Assembly: GCA_051294375.1 (NCBI GenBank)
Contig: CM119264.1
Span: 222,148-286,147, forward strand
Length of the DNA stretch: 64,000 nt
DNA from: Paraspadella gotoi
Taxonomy: Eukaryota; Chaetognatha
Direction: 5' to 3'
In this document: positions 33,173-43,135 of the stretch, piece by piece
How the letters are laid out: each line of letters opens with the position of its first letter
Numbering within the stretch: position 1 is the stretch's first letter
Translations under genes and position numbers: made by a program
Notes under the pieces: generated by a model
What the model saw: only the letters and a program-made list of their open reading frames with translations
Told to the model about the DNA's origin: nothing
The model's database searches: none

Positions 33173-33975
33173 ATTTATTGCTGAGGGCAGCTTATGGAAT
33201 TTTTCGTTGTCAAGGGCAGGGAAAAGACGCTTAAGGGCATAAAGTGATTAAGGGCAACTAAGGGCATAAATGGGAAAATGGGCAAGCTCTGTTCCCTTTA
33301 AGGGCAAATAAGCATAACCAAAGGCAAGCTCTGTTCCTTTAAGGGCAAAGAAGCATAGCCAAGAGCAAGCTCTGTTCCCTTTAAGGGCGAAGAAGCATAG
33401 CCAAGAGCAAGCTCTGTTCCTTTAAGGGCAAATAAGCATAACCAAAGGCAAGATCCTGTCCCTTCTAGGGCAACAAAGCAAGTCAAGGGCAAGCTCTGTT
33501 TCCTTTAAGGGCAAAGAAGCATAGCCAAGAGCAAGCTCTGTTCCCATTAATGAGCAAAGAAGCATAACAATGGCAAGATCTTTCACCTTTTAAGGTAAAG
33601 AAGCATAGGCAAGAGAAAGCTCCTTTCCCTTTAATGGCAAAGGAGTTTCTTTTAGTCTTATGGACGCGAAATTAGGGTGGACGATTTTTAAATTTCCGTC
33701 TTTTTATAATGCGCTATTTTTTAATTTTATTAATATTTTTATTAATTTCTCTGTTGGCAGAAAAATCGAGACAAAAAAAGGATTAAGCAGAAAAATCTCC
33801 TGGCAACGAACAGTAAACGAACGACTACGCATGCGCGCGCGGGGGAAAGATGGCAACAGCGCGGACTGAAAAAAAAGGTGCGCGCGCGAATGAGCGGAAA
33901 TGTGCGTACAACGAATGAACAAAGAGCCAACTGAGCGCGCATAAAAATTATCAATGTGCGAACTTACAAAAAGCT
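32426..33975. repeat. 1.6-kb tandem duplication, unit 2
   Basis: The junction is at the GA-rich start, where unit 1 ends GTGCGAACTTACAAAGAAGC. Unit 2 instead continues from GTGCGAACTTACAAAAAGC into new sequence. It carries (CT)n at 32598-32672, ACG at 32757-32840, (GA)n at 33114-33168, and the 42-bp array at about 33195-33650 with the same variant order as unit 1. Conservation of array order suggests very recent duplication or an assembly duplicate. Confidence 0.9.
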
Positions 33976-34065
33976 AAAAAAAGTTGAAACTTGTCGTAAA
34001 AAAATGGAATTAAACTAATAGATGTAGAAGACGAAAATAATAATAATAAAAGTGAGGAAGAAGGG

Positions 34066-34090
34066 NNNNNNNNNNNNNNNNNNNNNNNNN
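34066..34090. other. Assembly gap of 25 N
   Basis: Placeholder-length gap shortly after the tandem duplication. Confidence 0.95.
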
Positions 34091-34460
34091 TCGCCTCATA
34101 GGCTTTATTTACCGAGGGTGCCCCATGTTTGTTGCTTTATTTACCGAGGGTGCCCCATGTTTGTTGCTTTATCCCCTACCCGGATTTTAACCTTAATATT
34201 CAACCTAAATATTTTTTTAAGCTTATAAACCAATCCCTCAGCTTAATTCCTAATCTTAATGCTTAATCCTAACCCTAATTCAAAACCTTAACTCATATTC
34301 ATAATTTCTAACCCTAAACGATAATATTTAACCAAAATCATTAACCTTAATCACTAATCTAATATTTAATATAATCCCTAACCCATAACTCTAATGATTA
34401 ACTTAATTTTAGAATTTAAAACTAAATGGGTCGTTGTGAGGAAATAAGGCCAGTAAATAT
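34091..34460. mobile_element. T element with telomere-like core
   Basis: The start motif ACCGAGGGTGCCCCATG occurs twice (34111-34127, 34143-34159) as a short direct duplication. The core at 34190-34400 holds AATCCTAACCCTAAT-type words. The end (ATGGGTCGTTGTGAGGAAAT, then AAGGCC) resembles the inverted start motif. Confidence 0.55.
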
Positions 34461-34972
34461 AGTATGCGCTAAAAAAACATAAATTGAGGCTCATGAGCTG
34501 AAAGGATAAAACGGTGAAACGCTTCGTATTTATAAATACTTTATGAAACGACAGCAGCATCCTTCTCTCTTTCCAAAACAGTATTAACAATTAGTTTAAT
34601 TTGATTTATTAATTAATTAATTTGATTAAATTTTATTGTTTATTTTAATTCTTGACGCGTTTGTTTTGCTTTCGCCTTATTTCGGTTTTTTTTTCCTTCC
34701 AGTATTTGAAAAAATGTCACGTATTTGTGATAATTAATTCTAAGATCCTGAATTTAATGACCTCATTTTTTTCTGATACTGACAATCAGTTCCCTCTCCT
34801 TAATGTCACCATTTTTTTGTGATAGACCCCAGTCCGCCCGATGTCATTTACTGACATCAACTTCCGTTGGATGTCATTATTTTTTCGTTGGTCTTTCTCC
34901 GCGCGTGAGGGATCGACGCGGAAGCACGAGCGTGAGATGTGAAACCAGAGGGAGGATGTGAAGGGGGAGGGA

Positions 34973-34975
<3 letters not shown>
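34461..34975. other. No gene seen
   Basis: AT-rich sequence, with GATGTCATTTACTGACATCA and related GATGTCATT words at 34800-34885 making a small degenerate array. No coding signal. Confidence 0.4.

Positions 34976-35032
<57 letters not shown>
34976..35032. repeat. (GA)n array
   Basis: Uninterrupted GA dinucleotides. Confidence 0.97.
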
Positions 35033-35034
<2 letters not shown>

Positions 35035-35284
35035 CTGGCTCTCAGAGTGGCGGACGGGAAAACCTCATGGGACTGAAAAAAATTAATAAAAAAACATGAG
35101 AAAATTAGCTTTTAATTTTATAAACTATATTTGTATCTGTTGGAAATCTTAATATACAAACATAATATGAGAATAATGTGTGATTTTTTTTGAAAATTAG
35201 TAGTATGGAGGGTTTAGCTTTTTTGAAAAATTAAAATTAGTTGAAGGGCCGCTATTTCTCTACATTGAGTGGATTAGAAGGCCT
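35033..35284. other. No gene seen
   Basis: AT-rich sequence between the GA array and the H element. Confidence 0.4.
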
Positions 35285-36193
35285 CATTAGTCGGATCTGC
35301 TTATCGCAGATTCCGACACTATAATCCACTTTGTCGGTCCGGCGGTCCCACCCATAAATCTTGTCTGTAAATCAATATTATTATTTCAAAACATCGAATA
35401 ATGATAAATTATGCAAAAAAATGATGTCCGCCCATCTTTCTGTCTCTCTGTCTGTCTGTCCATCCGTCCGTCCATCCGTCTGTCCGTCCATCAGTCCGTC
35501 CACTAAATTATGCAAGTTGACCAAATTATACAAGTTGACCAAATTATGCCAGTTGACCAAAATATGCCTGTTGACCAAATTATGCCAATTGACCAAATTA
35601 TGCAAGATGACAAAATTATGCAAGTTGACCAAAGTGTGCAAGTTGACTAAACTATACAAGTTGAACAAATTATGCCAGTTGACCAAAATATGCCTGTTGA
35701 CCAAATTATGCCAGTTGACCAAATTATACAAGATGACAAATTTATGCAAGTTGACCAAAGTATGCAAGTTGACCAAATTATACAAGTTGACCAAATTATG
35801 CCTGTTGTCCAAATTATGCCAGTTGACCAAATTATGCCAGTTAACCAAATTATGCCATATGACCAAATTATGCCAGATGACCAAATTATGCAAGTTGACC
35901 AAATTATGCAAGTTGACCAAATTATGCAAGTTGACAAATTTATACCAGTTGACTAAATAAAGCCGGTTGACTAAATTATGTCAGTTGACCAAAGTATGCC
36001 AGTTGACCATATTATGCCAGTTGACCTAATTATGCCAGTTGACCAAATTATACCAGTTGACTAAATAATGCCGGTTGATTAAATTATGATGTGATTACAA
36101 ATTAAAAGATTTATTGTGATTCGTCATCTGATTAGCTGTTTACCGCTTAATTATCGTAGGCAGATCCGACATTGTTTGCTCAAACTTGTTTTC
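35285..36193 (+). mobile_element. H-family element with 18-bp internal array
   Basis: The left end is a hairpin, TCGGATCTGC-TTATC-GCAGATTCCGA (35291-35316), followed by CTATAATCCACTTTGTCGGTC and a GTCTGTCTGTCC tract (35445-35500). The right end carries GGCAGATCCGACATTGTTTG (about 36159-36178), so GTCGGATCTGC is inverted at the two ends. A second element in opposite orientation (51446-52245) shares both ends but has a different middle. No coding capacity seen. It appears to be a non-autonomous element. Confidence 0.65.
35500..36085. repeat. 18-bp minisatellite (AGTTGACCAAATTATGCC)
   Basis: About 32 units of AGTTGACCAAATTATGCC with CCTGTTG, AGATGAC and ACAAG variants. As 18 bp is six codons, several frames on both strands are open (for example Met-Pro-Val-Asp-Gln-Ile repeats). 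These are period artefacts. Confidence 0.95.
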
Positions 36194-36224
36194 CTATAAC
36201 GCCCCATTTCTTTATTATTTTATT

Positions 36225-36870
36225 TTATTATTAAAGATTAAATTGAAAGTTAAGGATTAAATTGAATGTTAAGGATTAAATTGAAAGTTAAGGATTAATT
36301 GGCAATTTAAGAATTAATTTGAAAGTTAAGGATTAAATTGAAAGTTAAGAATTAATTTGAAAGTTAAGGAATAAATTGAATGTTAAGGATTAAATTGAAA
36401 GTTAAGAATTACTTTGAAAGTTAAGGATTAAATTGAATGTTAAGGATAAAATTGAAAGTTAAGGATTTAATTGAAAGTTAATGATTAAATTGAAGGTTAA
36501 GGATTTAATTGAAAGTTAAGGATTAAATTGAATGTTAAGGATTAAATTGAAAGTTAAGGATTTAATTGAAAGTTAAGGATTAAATTAAAAGTTAAGGATT
36601 TAATTGAAAGTTAAGGATTAAATTAAAAGTTAATAATTAAATTGAAAGTTAAGGATTAAATTAAAAGTTATGGATTTAATTGAAAGTTAAGGATTAAATT
36701 ATTAGGAAAAAACAGTTTTTGTTTGACAACTGTTTTTTCCTAATACCTCAAAAACAACGAATGGAGAGTATATACATAATGTATAAGGATTAAATTAAAA
36801 GTTAATGATTAAATTGAAAGTCAAGGATTAAATTAAAAGTTAATGATTAAATTAAAGGTTAAGTAAGGAT
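36225..36870. repeat. 19-bp minisatellite (GAAAGTTAAGGATTAAATT)
   Basis: About 30 units of GAAAGTTAAGGATTAAATT with GAATGTT and AAAAGTT variants. It is interrupted at 36701-36785 by an 85-base insertion containing a perfect hairpin. The TTAAGGATTAAA part resembles a decayed TTAGGG word, so the array may have grown out of the T core. Confidence 0.9.
36701..36744. repeat. Perfect 17-bp hairpin
   Basis: ATTAGGAAAAAACAGTT (36701-36717) and AACTGTTTTTTCCTAAT (36728-36744) are exact complements around a 10-base loop. The insertion continues to about 36785 with a TAC/GTATA-rich stretch (AGTATATACATAATGTATA) before the array resumes. Confidence 0.9.
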
Positions 36871-37201
36871 GTGGTATAAGTTAGGGGTTAAGTTATTGAT
36901 TAGAGTTCGTGATTAGGTTTATAATAAGGGTTAGAGATTTGGGTTAAAGATTAAGGTTTAAGATTATAGGTTAAGGTTAAATATTAAAGATAATGGTTTA
37001 GGATTAGGGAGGGTTAGGGTCAGGGTCTAGGGTTGTGTAAGGGTTAGGTTTAGGGTTAGGGTTAGGGTTTGTGATTAACATTAGGGATTAGGGATAAGGT
37101 TTGTGTTTTAAATTTAAAAACATATATAGATTAAATCATTAGGTTAAAATTAAATTCCGGTATAAATGAACAGAAATGGAACGCTCTGGGAAAATAGAGC
37201 C

Positions 37202-37615
37202 AAACAATCAAAATATTTCTTTAAATTAAAGCGAGTAGATTTTTCTAAAAAAATTAAGTTAGTTCAAAAAACTTGAGCGAATGAAGGGGGGGGTCAGTGA
37301 TTAGTAAAGGAGGCGGCCGCTGCCACTACGGTCGGGAAAAAGTGAGTTAATCTGTGAATGATGTGTTGAATGCAAAAATGAGTTGGCAAAGCGAGGACCA
37401 ATGCTGACAAAAGGACACGGGTTCTCCTCGCGGCGTCAGGAAAAGGCGTCCCTTTTATGGCGGTATAAACCGCGTTCCGTGGGATTCCCGGAAGCGAAAG
37501 CCGGAAGCGAAAGCCGGAAGCGAAACCGGATTCTCGGCTCCGGATTAGCGACTTTCGTGCGGAGAATTTAGGGCGCAAAAATAAGGCGGTGGGAGGAAAG
37601 TTATGCACGGAGGAG
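37202..37615. other. CpG-rich stretch, no gene recognised
   Basis: GGAGGCGGCCGCTGCC and, at 37485-37535, three GGAAGCGAAAGCC units of 14 bp. Short open frames exist on both strands but show no recognisable domain or splice pattern. Confidence 0.45.
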
Positions 37616-37785
37616 AATGAGAGGAGGGAGGAGAGGAAGAGGAAGGGGAGGAAGAGGAAGGGGAGGAAGAAGAAGGGGAGGAAGAGGAAGGGGAGAGGGA
37701 GGAGGAAGGGGAAGGGAGATGGGGAGGGAGAGAAGAAGGAGGAAGGGAAGAGTGGGAGGAAGAGGAAGAGGGGGAGGGTATGAAA
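37616..37785. repeat. GGAAGAGGAAGGGGA purine array
   Basis: Nearly pure purine minisatellite with units of about 18 bp. Confidence 0.9.
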
Positions 37786-37879
37786 TTGCCGAAGATTAAG
37801 TCAAAGACCGAATTAATCCAAAAAAAGATTCTTCAGAGTAGAGTGTTGAATTAACTTGTTTATCTAATTTAGTTTCCTT

Positions 37880-38545
37880 CAATTTTAATTTAATTTTTTA
37901 ACTATTTTTTTTATTCTTCCTTTATTTCCTCTTTTTTTCCGTTAATTTTCTTTCTTTTTCCTTATTTTCTTTTCCCTAAATTTTTGATCTTGTTCTTTTC
38001 TTTCTTTACTTTTTTCCCTTCTTTTCTTTCCTTTCTCTTTTCTATTCCACTTTTTTCCTTTCCTTCATTTCTTCTTTTTTTCTTTTTTCACTCCTTTTTT
38101 TTTCTTTTCTCCTACTTTTCTTTTCCTTTTTCTTTTCTTTCTTTTCTTTTTTTATTTCTCTTTTTTTCTTTCCTTCATTTCCTCTATTCTTTCTTTTATT
38201 CACTCCTTTTCTTTTTTTTCCTCTTTTTTTCACTCTATTTCTTTCTTTTTCCTCCTTTCTTTCCTTTTTTCTTCCCTTGTATTTCCTTTCCTCTTATTTT
38301 CACTCCTTTTCTTTCCTTTTTTCTTCCCTTTTCTTTTCTTTCCTCCTTTCTTCACTCCTTTTCTTTCCTTTTCCTTCTTTCTTTCCCTTTTTTTCCCTCC
38401 TTTTTTCACTCTTTTTCTTTCCTTTTCCTCCTTTCTTTCCTTTTTTCTTCCCTTTCCTTTCCTCCTTATTTCACTTCTTTTCTTTCCTTTTCCTCCTTTG
38501 TTTTCTTTATTTTCTTTTTTTCCTCCCTTCCCCCCCCAAGGTCAT
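37880..38545. repeat. Polypyrimidine tract of about 650 bases
   Basis: Degenerate TTTCCTTTTCTTTCC units of about 50 bp (for example CACTCCTTTTCTTTCCTTTT recurring from 38060). The Phe/Ser-rich open frame spanning it is a low-complexity translation. Confidence 0.9.
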
Positions 38546-38827
38546 ACCTCATCCAAACTCGATCACGATTTTTCTCTTTTCTTTTTTCTCTTTCCCTTGT
38601 TTCTATACATATCTCGCTCTCCGTCTCGAATTTCGTCTCTCTCTCTGTCCGCGCGTTTATAGTTCTTTTATTTATAGCTTATTTTCTCATTCCATATTTC
38701 GTCTTCTTCGTCGTCGTCGGTGGCTGCAGCGGCGGCGACGGCGGCGGCGGCGACGGCGGCGGCGGCGGATTTTCCCGCGTTTCTTCCCTCAAATTAGTTT
38801 CGAACTTTTGCCCCTAGAGGCGGTGTT

Positions 38828-38859
<32 letters not shown>

Positions 38860-38950
38860 TGTCGAGGCAGCAGTCTCGCGGGGGTGGATGACTCGATGAC
38901 GATTCACGTTTTTGTAACTTTTTTGAAATTTTTATCTTCGTTTATCTCGT
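38546..38950. repeat. CpG-rich region with GGC and GTC arrays
   Basis: A TCTCTCTGTCCGCGCG region is followed by (GGC/GAC)n at 38722-38768 and (GTC)n at 38823-38862. Composition resembles a 5' untranslated or promoter region, but no gene could be supported. Confidence 0.6.
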
Positions 38951-38952
38951 TT

Positions 38953-38989
<37 letters not shown>
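38951..38989. repeat. (ATCA)n array at gap edge
   Basis: ATCA four-base units run into the following gap. Confidence 0.9.
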
Positions 38990-39469
38990 NNNNNNNNNNN
39001 NNNNNNNNNNNNNNNNNNNNNNNNNNNNNNNNNNNNNNNNNNNNNNNNNNNNNNNNNNNNNNNNNNNNNNNNNNNNNNNNNNNNNNNNNNNNNNNNNNNN
39101 NNNNNNNNNNNNNNNNNNNNNNNNNNNNNNNNNNNNNNNNNNNNNNNNNNNNNNNNNNNNNNNNNNNNNNNNNNNNNNNNNNNNNNNNNNNNNNNNNNNN
39201 NNNNNNNNNNNNNNNNNNNNNNNNNNNNNNNNNNNNNNNNNNNNNNNNNNNNNNNNNNNNNNNNNNNNNNNNNNNNNNNNNNNNNNNNNNNNNNNNNNNN
39301 NNNNNNNNNNNNNNNNNNNNNNNNNNNNNNNNNNNNNNNNNNNNNNNNNNNNNNNNNNNNNNNNNNNNNNNNNNNNNNNNNNNNNNNNNNNNNNNNNNNN
39401 NNNNNNNNNNNNNNNNNNNNNNNNNNNNNNNNNNNNNNNNNNNNNNNNNNNNNNNNNNNNNNNNNNNNN
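38990..39469. other. Assembly gap of 480 N
   Basis: The gap lies between an ATCA array and a GA array, so it probably conceals simple repeats. Open frames drawn across it are meaningless. Confidence 0.95.
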
Positions 39470-39504
<35 letters not shown>

Positions 39505-39965
39505 GGACTGGAAATTGGTGCCACTCTACTGCAAATTGACGTCGTCGTCGAGAGTGAATGTTGAGGAAAACCTGGAAATTTGGAGAAAAAGAGGAAATAG
39601 AGGAAAGGAAAGGAAAAAGGAAAAAAGAGGAAAAGAAAGGAAAAGAGAATGAAGAAAATTAAAAAAAGGGAAAAGGAGAGAAGAGGACAGGGAAAAGAAA
39701 AATAGAGGAAAGGAAAGGAAAAAATGGAGAAAAGGAAAGGACAGAAAATAAGAGGAAAGGAAAAGAAAAGAAAATTAAAAAGAAAATAAAAGGAAAAAGA
39801 AGTAAAGTGTAGATTTGTCGTGTGTGTGAGTGGAGCGGAGGCAGTAAAAAGAGCGGGAAAGCGGAAGTGGGCGTGGCCACCGCCATTTGCGCCTCTTCGC
39901 TTAATCATTTGCGCCGAGGAGAAGAGAGGGGGGGGGGAAGGAGGAGGAGAGAAAATGTCAACGTG
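39470..39965. repeat. GA and GGAAAAG purine arrays
   Basis: (GA)n at 39470-39503, then AGGAAAGGAAAAGG-type purine sequence at 39560-39805, then a CpG-containing block with a G run (39926-39937). Confidence 0.85.
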
Positions 39966-40008
39966 AATGAATTTCTGGAAAGTGTTTTGTGAAAGGTTTT
40001 GTGAAAGG

Positions 40009-40625
40009 TGGGAGAAAGTCACTGACATAGTGATAGAATTAAGGGGATGTTGTAGTCGGGCATTGCATAAGTTCATCCCTCCTTTGAGCATTACATTGCA
40101 TTACATTACATTACATTACATTACATTACATTACATTACATTGCATAAGTTCATCCCTCCTATGAGCATTACACCTTCTTTAGTGCCCCATCAACTCATG
40201 ACCACTAGGTACCGGGTTCAATCCCGACCCTGTACCTACCCTGCGGAAAGCGTGAGGACGGCCGTAAGCCGACTTGGGAGCCTGGAAAACTCCCAAGCCT
40301 GGTTCTAAGCCCAGGACCCGTTCCATGGCTGCTAGAGGGGGTTAAAGAAGTTGCGGATAGCACTCGTCAGCCCACTTAGCGCTCTATCCATAATATTTAC
40401 TGGAAAAAGTCACTGACAGGCTGATAGAATTAAGGGGATGACAACTAAGAAAAGTCACTGACAGACTGATATAAATTAAGGGAATGTCTACTGGAAAAAG
40501 TTACTGACAAACTGATAGAATTAGGGGCATGTCTACTGGAAGAAGTCACTGATAAACTGATTTAATTAAGGACATGTCTACTCGAGTAATTTAGGGATAA
40601 ATTGATAGAATTAATGGTACATTAA
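40009..40625. repeat. 46-bp minisatellite split by a SINE
   Basis: One unit (AAAGTCACTGACATAGTGAT, then AGAATTAAGGGGATG) precedes a SINE at 40046. About four more units follow from 40400 (GTCTACTGGAAAAAGTCACT, GACAGACTGATAGAATTAAG). The SINE therefore landed inside, or beside, an existing array. Confidence 0.75.
40046..40400 (+). mobile_element. SINE family 1, longest copy
   Basis: The 5' module GTCGGGCATTGCATAAGTTC with ATCCCTCC and TGAGCATTAC is present twice, separated by an (ATTAC)n run at about 40090-40142. The head ATCAACTCATGACCACTAGG and perfect B box GGTTCAATCCC (about 40217-40227) are followed by body CTACCCTGCGGAAAGCGTG, AAGCCTGGTTCTAAGCCCAG and CCATGGCTGCTAGAGGGGGT. The tail is AAGTTGCGGATAGCACTC then CAGCCCACTTAGCGC. 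Confidence 0.8.
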
Positions 40626-41165
40626 TGACTGAACTTGACACTAATATTTTGAGCCGAGGCTCGAGAATCTGCAATCTACTAGAAGGGCATTAATTTTAAG
40701 ACAAGCCTGAAAAATTGCTGACTGTATTATCTAAATTATTTTTTTTATTGATAAATTAAAAGCCATTTTCTGAATTATAATTTTTAAAAATCATTTTTCT
40801 AGATTCATGATCCTGAACTTAAGGTTCAAGAACAAAAATATACTTTTCAAAATGTTTCTCATGTCAAGAGACGAACAAGAATTTTTCTGAGTCCCATTCA
40901 TGGTGACAATCTTTTCTCTCATGGGGAAAACGTTGATCTCAAAAATGGAGGCAACAATAAAATGGCGAAAAGACCTTTTATCGTCGGGAACAACATGATA
41001 CAGAAAATGGATAGAAAAAAGAAGGCATTTATGAGAAATGAAAGCATTTCTGAGAAAAAAGGCATTTGTGAGGAAAGAAGGCATTTATAAAAAAGGAAAG
41101 CTTTTCTGTGAAAACAAGACATTTCTGAAAAAAAAAAGTAGCTCTCAAAAAAGGGCATTTTTTTA
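40626..41165. repeat. Degenerate GGCATTT-TGAGAAA array in AT-rich sequence
   Basis: From about 41015 to 41165, words such as AAGGCATTTATGAGAAATGA and GCATTTCTGAGAAAAAAGGC recur every 20-27 bases. The preceding part (40626-41010) has no recognisable feature. Confidence 0.55.
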
Positions 41166-41235
41166 AAATGCGTTACACAAAAAAATACCACATTCCTCAG
41201 GGGAATCATTTTGAGGACACAAACGACATCGCAAT

Positions 41236-41295
41236 AGTCGTCGTCGTCGTCGTCATCATCGTCGTCGTCATCGTCGTCGTCGTCGTCGTCCTTTT
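41236..41295. repeat. CGT trinucleotide array
   Basis: (GTC/CGT)n with two ATC interruptions. Confidence 0.95.
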
Positions 41296-41375
41296 AGTTG
41301 GTTTCCCTTTCGCTTCGTTCGTTTTAATCGTTTACATTGAAAGTCGAAAATGGTTTCCTATCTGTCCTATCAAAT

Positions 41376-41588
41376 GTCTCTCTCTCTCTCTCTCATCCTT
41401 CTCTTCTCTTCTCTCTCTCTCTCTCTTCTCTCTCTCTCTTCTCTCTTCTCTCTCTCTCTCCTTTCTCCCTCTCTCTCTTTTTCTTCTCTCTCTCTTTCTC
41501 TCTCTCTCACCCCAAACGTGAGGTTCATGAATGGAATTCCTTAAGAATCTGCCCCTTCTCTCCTCTCTTCTCTATCTCTCTCTCTCTC

Positions 41589-41646
<58 letters not shown>

Positions 41647-41813
41647 CTCCCTTTTTTGCTCGGCAGGATTTCATGAGCCAACGGTTACCAATGGATTACA
41701 TCCCAATTTATTGCCTCCATCATTGAAGTCGCTTAATCGTTTTCCTTTCCCTTTTTAATGTCTCTCTCTCTATCCTTCCTTTTTACTACCCACTTTTTAT
41801 TTTCTCGCTCCCT

Positions 41814-41870
<57 letters not shown>
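41376..41870. repeat. CT arrays
   Basis: (CT)n with TTCTC variants at 41376-41510, 41560-41648 and a perfect run at 41820-41868. Confidence 0.9.
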
Positions 41871-41872
<2 letters not shown>

Positions 41873-42510
41873 CATTCCGCTCTGTTCACTTTTCTCTCTT
41901 TCCCAATTTACTTTAGTTGTTTTTCCTTTTTTCCCAAAATGACGAAAACGAAAGAGACGTTTCCATGGTTACCGAACGGACTCAGATGCTAAAAGGAGCG
42001 TAAGTCATAAGTCATAAGTCAATCATCTTCCACACCATCATCATTATCATAATCATCATTATCATAATCATCATTATCATAATCATCATTATCATAATCA
42101 TCATGTACAAATTCACATTTGGATGGACTCCAATTTTTTTTCCTTTCATCGATCGCTGCACTTTTGTTTTTCTCCGCGGTCGGAAGAGGGCCTTCTAGGG
42201 AAAAGATAAGGTAATGTGACGACGACGACGACGACGACGACGAGTGAGAACTGACGCGAGAGATAGAACGATTAGGGATCCCGTCCCTATCGTCATTAAA
42301 CTAACATCGTTGTCGTCGTCGTCGTTTTCGTCGTCAAAAAAAACTACATCGACTTTTCGTAGTTTGTAATTTGCTTGAGTTTTCTATTTTTAGTTTCTAA
42401 AAATCAAAGTATTTTTTTCTATCTCTAGTACTCTGCAATACTATATTCTTTCTGCCTTTGCCATCAGCATTGGCATTCTTCCCATCATAGCTCTGGGCGT
42501 TTTTGTCATC
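41871..42510. repeat. Short arrays: TAAGTCA, ATCATTATCATAATC, ACG
   Basis: Three TAAGTCA units end at 42020. About four units of ATCATTATCATAATC lie at 42036-42103, and (ACG)n at 42216-42243. A near-inverted GTCGTCGTC run lies at 42310-42338. Remaining sequence shows no gene. Confidence 0.75.
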
Positions 42511-42774
42511 ATGAAGTTTTTTCTGTCCTTTTTTTTCTACTTTGTCCCACTCTGTGTTTCTTTTTTTCCTTCTTTTCTTCTTTGTCCCACTCTGTCTTTC
42601 TGTTTTTTCCTTTTTTTTCTATTTGTCCCACTCTGTCTTTCTGTTTTTTTTTCCTTTTTTTCATTTTTTTTTCTTTTTTTTCCTTTTTTTTTTAAACTTT
42701 TTTTTATTCTTTTATTTTTTGATTTTCTCTTTCATTTCGTCATTAAGATTCAGTCTCAGTCGCTTTTCTCGTCA

Positions 42775-42818
<44 letters not shown>

Positions 42819-42820
42819 TT
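42511..42820. repeat. TTTTCCTTTTTT tract with TTTGTCCCACTCTGT units, then GTC array
   Basis: Three units of TTTGTCCCACTCTGTSTTTC (42540, 42580, 42623) are embedded in a polypyrimidine tract, followed by (GTC)n at 42774-42818. The open frame of Phe repeats is not a gene. Confidence 0.85.
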
Positions 42821-43135
42821 CGTGACTCCAAACAGGAACTGGACGGAAATTTAAGGCGCGTCATTTTTTTTCTCTATTCGAATTGAGATCGCGAGAAAGA
42901 AAAATTAATAATATTTATTAAAATTATTTATAATGTTTTTTAATAAAAATATATTTTTTTTATAAAAACAAAATAGATATATTGCTTAATTCTAGATTTA
43001 GCTAATTAAATAATTATTAAAATCATTATTTATCTTTCGATCTTGTAAATTTCATCCAACGAAATAATTTTTATCTTTTTTTCGTTTTGACTAAAATGAA
43101 TAATTTCAGAAGGAAATAGATTTTCTCGGCCATGA
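42821..43135. other. No gene seen
   Basis: AT-rich sequence without repeats or coding signal. Confidence 0.45.

Larger units (their letters stand above)
36194..37201. mobile_element. T element containing a 19-bp array
   Basis: It starts TTTTCCTATAACGCCCCATT and ends GAAATGGAACGCTCTGGGAA then AATAGAGCC (37171-37201). The two ends are imperfect inverted repeats, 17 of 22 positions by eye. Inside are a 19-bp minisatellite (36225-36870) and a TTAGGG-like core (36900-37095). This is the best example of the family in the window. Confidence 0.6.

Noticed and set aside
35500-36085. Regular 18-bp repeats as a CRISPR array
   Set aside because: Units are contiguous with no unique spacers, repeats are too short, there are no cas genes, and the context is eukaryotic.
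38700-38870. CpG island promoter with GGC and GTC repeats
   Set aside because: The CpG richness is mainly due to trinucleotide arrays. No initiator, downstream exon or splice-consistent frame could be supported.
38982-40091. 369-codon open frame on the minus strand
   Set aside because: More than a third of it crosses a 480-N gap. The remainder is polypyrimidine translation and CpG-rich flank, so the frame is not evidence of a protein.
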